A stretch of DNA of 64,000 nucleotides from Paramyrothecium sp. XJ0827 (Eukaryota > Ascomycota > Sordariomycetes > Hypocreales > Stachybotryaceae). Position numbers and translations under genes: made by a program. The DNA lies in assembly GCA_020881915.1 (NCBI GenBank), contig JAJFPB010000006.1, positions 3,596,001-3,660,000 on the forward strand. The letters are read 5' to 3'. The notes below the pieces were generated by a model. It made no database searches. It had not been told where the DNA came from and was given only the letters and a program-made list of their open reading frames with translations. Each line of letters starts with the position of its first letter. The first letter of the stretch is position 1. Of the stretch, positions 35,665 through 46,127 are shown piece after piece.

Positions 35665-36247
35665 ATGGCTGGGCATCCAAGAGACAAGCACTTCCTCAAG
35701 ATTGTTCTCATTCGTGATGCGTCGGTGAATGTACCTGGTACCTCATCGACTGCGGCTTCACTGCCCTCGACCGGAACGGAGCGGCCATCCATAACTAGCA
35801 GCGTGTCGCACCCTGATTCCCTAGAGACTCCCGCGTCTCAATCAGATTACAGTGAGTGTTAGCTGGATCCTTTGCCTATTATTGGAGCAGCGGAAATTGA
35901 TTGCGGGCCTAGATGGATTTTCGGATCTCGAAACCATCATGAGTCTCGTTATAACCTCTGTTGTCGGATTCGCCATAGTCTCCGGCATTGCCTTCTTCTT
36001 CTGGCGTCGGCGGCGAAGACGAGCCCATCCTGGGTCAGCGAAGGAGACCGCGGTCCAGCCTAACGACACTGAAGCTCAGCCGATCAACACCCATGAGCTG
36101 CACCCGGATTGTTTAAATGAATTGCACCCGGTACATCTGAATGAACTACATCCAGATACACTTCAGGAAATGCTGGGCTCCATGCCCCTTCATCGGTTCA
36201 AAGAAAAACCAGCCAATGAGCCCGCAGCCACGGAGATTGTGGGTTGA
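35665..36247 (+). CDS. Truncated ELHPD-tail membrane protein (copy C)
   Basis: Proposed exons are 35665-35851 and 35913-36247, joined by a 61-nt phase-1 intron at the same place as the last intron of copies A and B. This gives 173 residues from the first in-frame ATG. A Ser/Thr/Pro-rich stalk is followed by a transmembrane helix at about 70-93 (LVITSVVGFAIVSGIAFFFW), the stop-transfer run WRRRRRR, and a tail with three repeat units (ELHPDCLN, ELHPVHLN, ELHPDTLQ) ending in SMPLHRFKEKPANEP. The six-Cys ectodomain found in A and B is not recognisable upstream, and the frame upstream of 35665 has no ATG. It is either a 5'-truncated paralogue or a gene with a diverged first part. The intact tail frame argues for recent or continuing function. 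Confidence 0.5.
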
Positions 36248-39200
36248 GTAAAGCAAGAACAGAAAACATGCTTCATGAACAGTCTAGATAGGGATATCCC
36301 TCTCGGATCTTTAAAGGCGCTGTCCATGTCTAGGTTCATAATCAGACCGTCAACTCAATGAGCTGAAAAGGTCACGGGACTTTGAGATGCGAAACCACGA
36401 CTGAGCGAACTGGTTTTGTCAATTTTCGAAGACATATGAGAGCAGACCTAAGCCACACGTTTCTCACACCACTGAGCGTGTTAACCAGTAATGGGCTAGC
36501 ACGATCAGCTATGTCCATAAAGAAATTTAATTGGCACGGGGAGACTAGGGTCAAGGGACACAAAGTCAGGTCGATACGTGGGAAATTCTTTACATGTCTT
36601 TCAAGGTCGTCGTTCCGAGGATGCAGAGCATAAACCATGAGGTATTGGTACCACTTGGTGTAGCAGTTTGCATTCTATGTGACAATTTGTCCACGATGAT
36701 CTGGGGGCTTCCGCAAGGGTGTCAAATCAGGCCAATAGATTAAGAGCTTCATTGGCATTGTTTCAACCGGGTATCTATTTAGAAATCGAGTTTTGAAGTC
36801 CTCAATAAAGTTTAAAATGATGGTATTAACAATCAATTTAGTTGCTAGTCAACATGTTTGTATACCAACGCTTTTGACTCTAGATATGACTGAGGAGAAC
36901 AGTGAGCGAAGAAAGGTGTGCCCAGACACATGTCTCGATGTGATGACCAGGTCGTCCACCTCGGCCTTGATGATCAAGGCGACAGACTGCCATAAAGGCT
37001 AAGCTCCTCCTTTATATTCTAAATCTGAAATTGAAAGTCGACATGGCTATAGCAACATATTCGCGAGAATGCTGAGGAAAGACTCATGTTCAAAACGCAT
37101 AGCGCGGAACGGGTGTTCCAGGAGGGGTTTGCATTCACACGATAGAACCACTTTAACAGGCTACGAGTCTCTGCGCAATTTGACTGGCCCAGCACAATTG
37201 ATACTACACCCGTGGTTCATCGCTGCCGGCCGGACCTGCCTCCAACACCCGAAGCAGGTTTTGTTGCAGTTCAAAGATTCTACTCACTTGTCTCATAATT
37301 GATCGGGCGTGTGCATCACCAGCTGAGCATAGTATAGGGTAAGATGGCCTATTGAAATGAGGTGAAGCCCTGGTCTATTTCTCACTCGTTGCCAGAAAGA
37401 CATTGGGCCTACAGGAGCTGAACCGGCATTAGTGCAATACTAATCATACCATAAGGTGGCTATTAAACAGTAGGCCATAGATAGCACCGGAAAAGAGGAG
37501 ACCAAATCAGTAGTCACCTTGGCTGGATATCAGCATCGAGATATCCCTATCTTCACCTTCACCGACAACTTCCGGGCATCCTTGGATATCAGCTAGGGCG
37601 CAGCAAGCGTCACCAGCATTCGATGCCAAACCATGTCCATTACGATAAGAAACCTACCATTACTAGCTCATTTCGGTCCTTTCCCCAGATTCGTGACGTC
37701 GTATCTTGGTGGACTCGCAAAGACTGGAGCAAAGGCCATCGGAGGTCGCCGATGGCCTTGACCCGTGGATCCGGGACGCGGGCGCGCGGAGTGGAGCCCA
37801 TGCCCGCAGGTCGATCACGAGGCGAGGGTAGTCTGGGGAAGAGGACCAGACTTCTCCGCGTTTCCAGGGAGACTTTGCCCTGAATATGGAGTAGCCGCCG
37901 GATGGCCTGGCAGTGGCCTAGCTTTGAATGGGGGAGGGGATCGATCAAGAACAAGCAACGTTGAATGTACGTAATATGGCTTCGCTAGTGTTGGTGGTTG
38001 AGTGTGCACGAACAAAGAAACCAACGAAACAGTGTGGGGTAAAGAGAACACGTCCGACTCGGGCCAGACGGAGGTGTTGGACCAATGTGAAACGGGATTA
38101 TCGGCCGGCCGGTTTATCTGAGGAGCACGGGACGGGCTGCCAAAGAGCAACATGCTTTCGGTGGTAAGAAACTGTGGCTTGCCACCCACTCGCGACGTTG
38201 ATAAGATACAGCACGGTATCTCTGGGAGACGGACACGGGCGCGAGAAAGTGCGCTACTGGACGGGATGGGCTTGGACCCCTGTGGACGGGGGTTGCGCTG
38301 AGTCTGGGCCTTGCAGATAAGCCCCAGTGGGTTTTTCCCTAGCACGCGTCTGGGGTTCTGATTTCCGGTAGCCAGACTATTCGCAGATAAGAGGAAATGA
38401 GCGGAGCTTTCATTAGAGATGATTTGCTGCGAGATGAAACTCATGGGCGACTAAGCCGGTGCTCGTCGGGCGAGTTACCGAGGACGAAATAGCCTCGACG
38501 AACCAGTGGCATGGCATGAAAAGGGACGTTTGACGTGCTACCAATGGTGAACGTTTGGCTCGGAATAGAGTTCCGCCCAGGGCAAGCGCCGCCTCCATGA
38601 TACTCGGGCGTCTTTGTCCCATGGAAATCTCTCGGCCGGATAGGCACGATGGATGGGCATGCCCACGCGAGCAGGATCAGGTGTGCGGATTCAATTTAGA
38701 TAGGGCAGACCGAGGATGCACATGCAAAGTAATGCGACGAGGGGCGGCTGCATCGAGGGTCCGTCCCGGTGATGGCGATGGCGATGGAGCGATGAGACAT
38801 GCCAAGGGTCCTTGGGACCGGTTATTGACTACCATGACAGACGCGACCGCGGGAATCCGTCTTAGCTGAGCCACCGATCGGTCGCTTACCCTCGGAAAGT
38901 TAGATCAAGCTCCTGGACTAAGCATTAGAAAGAACAGAGCCAGAACAGGGCACGTGTGCGAAAGACCTTGTCAAGCTCCCGCGAAATAGCCTCGGGCTTG
39001 AGGCGAGCCACCACACATACTCAGCAGCCCGTCTTCCTCTTGGTCGCGTGTCTCTTGCCCGTGTCCAGACACAGGCTTGGTTGCCCGCGACCATTTGACT
39101 TTCTCGGGCCATGCACCTGAAGACGGCTTAGCCTTCGCACGGGGGCAGGGGGGAAGCGCGGACCAGCGCATGGTGGTGTGGGGAATGGGGGAATTGGAGA

Positions 39201-41721
39201 TGCATGCGAGCCAAGAGCTTGGGAGCCAAAGTCCATGACAAGAATGAAATTGGCTTTCCGGGTTGCTTAGCTGAAATGGATCACCCATGGGCTGAGTCTG
39301 GGGTTGCTTGCTACGCTGGGCGCGTCGACGGGAGTGCTCGACGCCCAGAGCTTTTCATGGGGGCGTGTGGATGGAGATGTAATTAGAAATGGGATATTAC
39401 GTACTGGAGGAGAAGGAATATTGACGACCTCGTGTAGATGTTGAGTCGATGTGCAATCGCTACCCGATGCAAGGTACTGCGCCTTAGTCTGCACTGCAGC
39501 TCAACTAAAGGCCGTTGTCTTAATTACTGCAAGACCAGCAGGAATTGCTTAACCGAAGGGCACAATAGGCTGTGAAGACAAAGAAAGAGAAGCTTTGACT
39601 GCAGCGTGGTTCGTTCGTGGAGGCCAGCCCCAAGACAGACATTAACCCCGGTGACGAATTAGGATGGCGATGGGACGTGTTGGTTCGGGCGAGCGCCCGT
39701 TATCGTCCATCAGCTGCAGTGCTACCCCCCTGCCCGCGGAATAAGACAGCGGCAGCAAACAGCCATGCAGCGGCAGCAAAACAACCTTGGGGCTTCCCTC
39801 CCCTAGCTTCATGCAGCGCGCGGGGCGGGGGGTTTCTCGGGCGAGGCGTTCATTTGGCGTCTTTGTGTATCACCAAGGAGGGTCAGGACGGCGGGGGATT
39901 GGCTGATTGAGCCCTCTGGTGGCTTGTCAGTCAACCTTCCAGAAGAGGAATCGAGCGTCTGGAGACGCCGACAGGTCTCTTAGCCTGTGGGTCTCTGGAT
40001 GAGCCGGGATGGGCGGCGCGAAGGGGGGGAGGCGAAAGACGAGTTTGAAGAAATTTTTTTTTTTTTGTGTTTTTGGTCCGTTGTGTGGTGTCCAGCATGT
40101 GCTTTTCACCGTTATCTCTTGCTGACATCCGTTGCTGACCGGCTCGGTGAATGCTTTCCCACTGCTGCACGTTTCGCTGTAGATGAATTAGGCTCTGGGC
40201 ACTCAAGTGGCACTGAAGTGAAGCTGAACTGTGGGATGTTCGAGTTTCAAGATATTCCCTAATCCGGACGGAAAAGGTACTTCCTCAGCCACCGACGTTG
40301 GACGAGACGAACTGAAAGGAGGGGAACCTCGAAACACAAAAGCAAAAAAGAAAAAAAAAGGACCAGAAAAATTACGCCACCAGATACACGCCGTGTACCT
40401 CGGCGGGATGGGCTTGGATAGCTTAAAACCCCTACGTCGAACAAGAATCAATTGACCTTCGGGGCATATCTGATGCACTGCATCGTGGCTGTAGGAGGAG
40501 AACGAGTGCGCTTCTTCAGCTCTGCCTGCGTGGCTGGTGGTTCCGGCGCGCGCACGCAGCATGATGACCTGAATCGATAGCAAATGTCTCCATTTCCTCT
40601 GGCCCGTTGATAAGAAGCAGCATTGAATGGATCTCGAAAGTGGACAATAGCGCTAGGACTTTTCGCCCCTCCGTCCCCACCGCGGTCCCCCTTCGTGCTG
40701 CTCTTGGGAATGCCCTCCATCCAATGGAATCATGTTCCCACAGATGGAACCTGTACCGTATCTGTCCTGCGTAGCGTCTCAGCAAGGGGGAAGAAGGGAG
40801 ACTAGAGGCGAAAAACGAGCTTTTGGTGGTTTCTTGGGGAAAGGAGGAGAGCAGCGGCGGGTGGTGGTCTCGTGCCCGCACAACGCCAGACAAGCCCCCG
40901 GCGCACAAAGATGGCGACACAAGACAAGAGACAGGGTTATTGGCAGACGTCGTTGATAGCCACCAGTAAGCCAAGCAAACCGACCAAAGCATCTTCGGGG
41001 ACCTCCGACGTGCTGCTCGCTGCTGGCACGTCGGCCGTGGTGTTCTGGCCCTTTCGCGGCTAGCACTGATGCAGCAGTCCTTTTGTCTATCTCTGCGGAG
41101 AGTGGACGTAGACTGGTCGGGCCAAGGAGGGTGTGTGGCCAAACCCCCTTGTCCGTGACCTTTGTGCTATCTTATCCCATGCAAACGGGCCCCCCCCCCC
41201 CTCCCCTTCCTTTATCTCGCCCTGCACGTCTTTCTCCAGAGAAAAAGTCTTGGGCCTTTGCCTCGTTCTGGGTCTAGCCTTATCCCTACGCCGTGGCCGT
41301 GTGGATCTGGATCGTAAACCCGGCCCCAGAAGTACAAACAGCCAGAGCGAAACGGCTTGAACACGCTTGTCTGGCTGTTGGTCGCCCGCTGCTGCTGATT
41401 AGCGTCCGCTTGCTACAAAAAGTTGGCGAACGCCTCGAAGTTGCCCGCCCTTCCGACCCTCCTCTCTCTCTCCTCTGCAGGATCGTCGTTGCATCCCCCC
41501 GTTTCCCTCCGCCTCTCTTTTTTTTTCACCCTCTCCACCCTTTCAAGATCCCGCAGTTCTTAGGAATTGCGTGTGTGTTCTGTCGACCCTTTCTCTTGAG
41601 TCAAGAGGAAGCCCGCAGACACGACCCATAAGGGACAATTTTTGGTTCGGAGAAAGAAAAGAAAAAAAGAAATTTGGAAACCTCACGTGCGCGTGCGTTT
41701 TTCTGAACATCAGAAACCACA
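36248..41721. other. 5.5 kb without a recognisable gene; right part is the transporter upstream region
   Basis: This is the longest gene-free stretch in the window. The part to about 37,600 is AT-rich. From about 37,600 to 41,700 the base composition is close to that of genes. A minus-strand ATG frame at 37815-38444 (209 codons, Pro/Ser-rich) has no domain I recognise. The final kilobase contains long pyrimidine tracts (a run of Cs at about 41190-41203 and a CT-rich leader at about 41440-41580), typical of the leader of a well-expressed fungal gene. A short GATGGC triple repeat lies at about 38,772. Unspliced or long non-coding transcripts are possible. Confidence 0.45.
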
Positions 41722-43731
41722 ATGGCTGAGAACACCACCACCACCAACGCCCGCGTGGCCACGCCGGACAACAACCTGACCCCCGGCGCCTTCATCGCGC
41801 CCGACGTCTCTCCCCGAACCGACATCGACAACCGCAGCAACCGCAGCGTCACGGAGAAGAACGTCCACGGCGTCCAGCCCGCCGCCCACAACCCGCCCGA
41901 GTACAGCAGCGACAATGACAAGAACGAGAAGGCCGGCATCGTCCGCTCCGACGGTGAGGTCGACTCCGAGTCGCAGCAGGTCCACGATGCCTCTGCCACG
42001 CCCACCAGCAAATGGGCCAAGCTCGGCCCCGTCTACCGCTTCCGCAAGCCTCTCACCCACTTCTTCATCTTCGGCCTCTTCACGGGCTGGTGGATCGCCT
42101 CGCTCATCCTGCACCGCCACGACAAGAACTGGGTCATCCCGTTCCTGCTGTGGCTGGCCATCATGCTCCGTCTCATCTTCTACTACCTCCCCAGCCGCCA
42201 CGTCTCCCAGACGCTGCGCTGGGTCTGGGACCGCTCCGTCGTCCCCGCCGTCCAGATGATCCCTGCCCGCTTCCGCACCATCGCCGGCGGTGTCGGTGCC
42301 CTGGCCGTTGTTATCGTCGGAACCTTCGCCTCCGAGGAGTACGAGGAGAGCACCCACGGCGCCCGCGCCATCAGCTTGCTCGGTCTTCTTCTCATGATCG
42401 CCGCGTTCTGGGGTAGCAGCAAGCACCGAACCCGTGTCAACTGGCAGACCGTCATTGTCGGCATGCTCGCCCAGTACATCATTGGCCTCTTCGTCCTGCG
42501 CACCAAGGTCGGTCTCGACATCTTCTCCTGGATCGCCGACCACGCTGCCTTGTTCCTCAGCTTTGCTAAGGAGGGTACTTCTTTCCTGGTCGGCGAAGAG
42601 ACCGCCAACACGCCCTCGTTCTTCTGGGGTGTCATTCCTGCCATCATCTTCTTCATCTCCGTCGTGCAGGTCCTGTACTACATTGGCTTCCTGCAGTGGT
42701 TCGTCCGCAAGGCTGCTACCTTCGTCTTCTGGCTTCTCGGTGTCTCTGGTGCCGAGGCCGTCGTCGCTGCCGCCACCCCCTTCATTGGCCAGGGTGAATC
42801 TGCCATGCTGGTCCGACCTTTCGTCCCTCACATGACTAAGGCCGAGCTGCACCAGGTCATGACCTGCGGTTTCGCTACCATCTCTGGTTCCGTGCTCGCT
42901 GGTTACATTTCTCTTGGTCTCCCCGCCTCCGTTCTCGTGTCGTCGTGCATCATGTCTATCCCTGCTTCGCTGGCCTTCTCCAAGCTGCGCTACCCCGAGA
43001 CCGAGGAGACCCTGACAGCTGGCCGTGTCGTCATTCCCGAGGACGACGAGGACAAGGCTGAGAACGCTCTCCACGCATTCGCTAAGGGCGCCTTGCTGGG
43101 CATCAAGATTGCTGGTTCCATCATCACTTCCATTCTGTGCATTCTCGCCGTCGTTGGCCTGATCAACGGTCTCATGAGCTGGTGGGGTCGCTACCTCAAC
43201 ATCAACGATCCTCAGTTGACCCTCCAGACCATCTTCGGCTACGTCTTCTACCCCGTTGCTTTCTTCCTTGGTATCAACCGCGGCGGAACCATTGGCCCCG
43301 ACGGAAAGGAGGAGAAGGGCATCTACCTGCTCAGGGTTGGCAAGCTCATTGCCGAGAAGGTCATCACCGTAAGTTACCCGCGTTCCAACCTCCTTGATTT
43401 GTGTGATCCATGATGTTGACAAATGATTTTGCAGAACGAGTATGTCGCCTTCACTGAGCTCGCCCGTCTCAAGACCCAGCAGCTGATCACTGATCGCTCT
43501 GCTCTCATCGCCGCCTACGCCATCTGTGGCTTCGGCAACATCGGCTCTCTTGGTATCCAGATTGGTATTCTCGGCCAGCTGGCTCCCTCGCGTGGCGGTG
43601 ATGTCGCTAAGCTCGCCTTCTCTGCCCTGGTCACTGGTGTCTTCGCCACCCTGTCCTCCGCTGCTGTTGCTGGTCTGGTCATCACTGACCAGGTCGACTC
43701 CATCACCATTGGAGCTGTTGCCACCGCATAA
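41722..43731 (+). CDS. Concentrative nucleoside transporter (CNT family)
   Basis: Exons are 41722-43368 and 43435-43731, with a 66-nt phase-0 intron, giving 647 residues. The first 105 or so residues are hydrophilic. About a dozen hydrophobic helices follow. CNT family features include GVIPAIIFFISVVQVLYYIG, the substrate-site region with GAEAVVAAATPFIGQGESAM, and the later AICGFGNIGSLGIQIGILG with the conserved FxNxxS-like turn. CNT proteins import purine or pyrimidine nucleosides at the plasma membrane, driven by a proton or sodium gradient; substrate choice is not evident. Codon use is strongly biased to C-ending codons, as in highly expressed genes. That bias also leaves the complementary strand open as a long spurious frame. 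A pyrimidine-rich leader precedes the start. Confidence 0.93.
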
Positions 43732-44243
43732 ACCACCAAAAGTGGCTTGTGAGAGGCAAAGGGGAGAATGGCGAAGGTTGGACAAGACCCATTCCTCTGA
43801 ATCCCAGTGTATTGATAGCGCGGTTCCTGTGGCGCATCTCAGTTGCCATGAAAAAGGAGTGATACCCACGGCGGCTTTGTGGTTGGTCGTTTTGATGCAG
43901 TAATTGATGAAAGGACGAGGTGGTGCTGAGCACTGTCCAGAGTAGCTGATGTACATGCCATTCCTTCATAAGAAATACAAATTATAATAATAACTTACCT
44001 AAGACTACGATGTGTGTCAATCTTGGTGAATCCGTGATGAGTTGGTTGACAACTTCTTGGACATGAGGCGTCTTTAGTGCCCTAAGTGTATCTTCTTGTG
44101 GAGTGAACTACCCGGGACCAGTAATTCAACCAAGTGGTAGACGGATTCGCGGTTCTTTGCCGAAGCTTCATGACGCATCTCACGCCTTATATCTGGAAAC
44201 AAACCACATTCACTCACTCAATAAAATCCCGCGCACCGAGAAA
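43732..44243. other. Intergenic region
   Basis: This holds the 3' flank of the nucleoside transporter and the promoter of HRI1. No gene or repeat was seen. Confidence 0.6.
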
Positions 44244-45033
44244 ATGGGTACCATTTCAATCAGAGATTCCATTCGTTGGATCCCAGACGAGGCCAGTGAG
44301 CCGACATCAACGATCGTGGTGACATCTCCTCAACGTCGATTCGTGGACCTGCGCATCCTCCGATCGGCCATTGAGCCGCGCAGCGAGGGAACAAACGGTT
44401 CGTCAGCATGAATAACCGCCTGAACCCTAATCGCACAGATCTGACACCGCGGCAGAAGCACTGCCCTTGTCGAGCCTGGACTGGGGCATCGCGGGCACGT
44501 CATCCTCAACAGAGCGGGATGATGGCAACGGCGGGAAGATATCGGGCGGGCGATGGACGCACTGGATCGACTCGCGCACCAAAGACGCCGAGAACGCCAC
44601 CGACGAGGGCGACGAGTTTGAGCAGCCGGGCGGCCTGGTCCTCGAGAAGGGCCGCATGGTCAACCCGGCGACTGGAGTTCCGACGGACTATGAGGAGGTG
44701 TGGAGAGGCGTGAAGCCATCGCCCTCCCCGGGCAGCAGCAAAGTGCGCTGCGTGGTGTTGGACACAAAGTCCGCAGATGGAAGCGTCCGGGGACGAGTGG
44801 TCCGTCTGGGTCAGTTCTGCCAGGGCCTGCTGCGAGACGGCGATGAGATCGTGGTGGAGAGGTGGGAGAGGCTTGAGGGCAGGGGGTGGCACAGCTCATT
44901 GAGAATTGGGAAGCAGGTATTGGCTTGCGCAGAGGCCTTGACCGAGGATGATGGTAGGAAGGAGCTCGTTGAAGGGGCGACTATCGAAGTGCAAGGTTAT
45001 ACTTGGGAGGTTGTAGAGACGGCTTGGCTTTAA
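44244..45033 (+). CDS. HRI1: HRI1 family protein
   Basis: Exons are 44244-44397 and 44456-45033, with a 58-nt phase-1 intron, giving 243 residues, close to the yeast Hri1 length. Exon 1 encodes the conserved start MGTISIRDSIRWIPDEASEP. Exon 2 carries the family core (LDWGIAGTSSST, RWTHWIDSRTKDAENATDEG, MVNPATGVPTDYEEVWR) and the second lipocalin-like half (RGRVVRLGQFCQGLLRDGDE). Yeast Hri1 was found as a partner of casein kinase Hrr25 and has a double beta-barrel fold; its biochemical role is unclear. The stop is only 96 nt from the stop of the convergent N-acetyltransferase gene, so the 3' ends probably overlap. The donor GTTCGT is slightly unusual. Confidence 0.88.
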
Positions 45034-45129
45034 ACCTTGCCCGGGCAGATAAAGCAGCTTTCAACGAGCTTCTACAGTACGCAGCTGGCTTGTCTACCTA
45101 TATACCTACCGTATCCTAGATGCCCCGAA

Positions 45130-46127
45130 CTAAGAGCTCTTAAGTTCCGTTGGCCATCCTTTGATGGCTCGTTTCTCGCTTTCTTCCAGAGGAATGTGGA
45201 AATACTGCTTCAGCGCACGCACCCTGTCCTCCTCGCTCGCCAGCTTCTCCACCACCTCGGTAGTCCCGTCGCTCTTCCGGCGCCTCACCTCGTCCTTGAG
45301 CAGCGTCACCGCCCCGACCGGGCGGCCAGACGAGCCGTCGAGCACGAACAGCGCGCCGATGACGCTCTGCACGAAGAAGCTGGTCGGCAGCGTCATGGTG
45401 GACAGGTTCATGACGGCAAAGTCCTCCGGGAAGAACTCGAGGTCCGTGAACATGTAGCGCTCGCGCCACTCGGCCACCTGCCCGCCAGCGCCACCGGGTG
45501 AGGGCGGCGACGGCTCGCGCGTGCTGTAGACCCAGATGCGCTGCTCGGGGTCGGTGTGCTGCGCGTGGGGCCGGTGCTCGAGGAGCAGTTCCTGAGGGGG
45601 GACGTTGCTGTTGGTGTAGCCGGATATGAGCGGCAGAGGGTGGGTTGAGCAATCTGCGCCGAAGCCGACGTCGACGAGATACCGTTTGCCGTCGAGGATG
45701 ACAATGTTAGCCATGTGGCTCCTGTTCAAGTCAATAAATCGGATTGCCAGACCTCGAAGCCCACCAAGCGGTATGTGCATGAGATTCGCAACACTTACCA
45801 CCCCGTATATCGCGCGCCTACATTGACTCTAGCCCCGACACTGTACGCGTTGTATCCCAAGCCTCGCAAGACGGCGCCAAAGAAGGCATTCAGCTCCATG
45901 CAGTAGCCGCCCCGACTTCGCACGACGACCTTGTTAAACAGGTCATCGAGGTCGAGCGAGAGGGTGCGGTGGGTCGAGTAATGTAATGACGTTGACTCAA
46001 AGGGCACGCGGGCGAGCTGCCGCGCTTGCAGGTTGGTGAGCAGCTCGAGGGCATCGCTGGGGTGCTCAGACTGGGGATAGGAGATGTGGGAGAAGTACTG
46101 CGCGAGCTGCTCCTGGGAGTACGACAT
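45130..46127 (-). CDS. Arylamine N-acetyltransferase (NAT)
   Basis: Exons on minus are 46127-45799 and 45721-45130, with a 77-nt phase-2 intron, giving 306 residues. The start is MSYSQEQLAQYF; the frame further upstream has no ATG. The catalytic triad is complete: Cys76 in RSRGGYCMELN, His112 in SHMANIV (directly after the splice junction) and Asp127 in YLVDVGFGA. The enzyme transfers an acetyl or malonyl group from the CoA thioester to arylamines via the cysteine. In plant-associated fungi, relatives detoxify aminophenols from benzoxazolinone defence compounds, but that role here is inference. It is convergent with HRI1. Confidence 0.93.

Noticed and set aside
37815..38444. 209-codon ATG frame on minus in the gene-free stretch
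   Set aside because: It is Pro/Ser-rich without domain, signal or conservation evidence. It is mentioned under the spacer rather than called a gene.
41710..43956. 748-codon open frame on minus across the nucleoside transporter gene
   Set aside because: It is the complement of a strongly C-ending-codon gene with clear CNT domains. The minus product is low-complexity D/G/E-rich with no domain and no sensible start.
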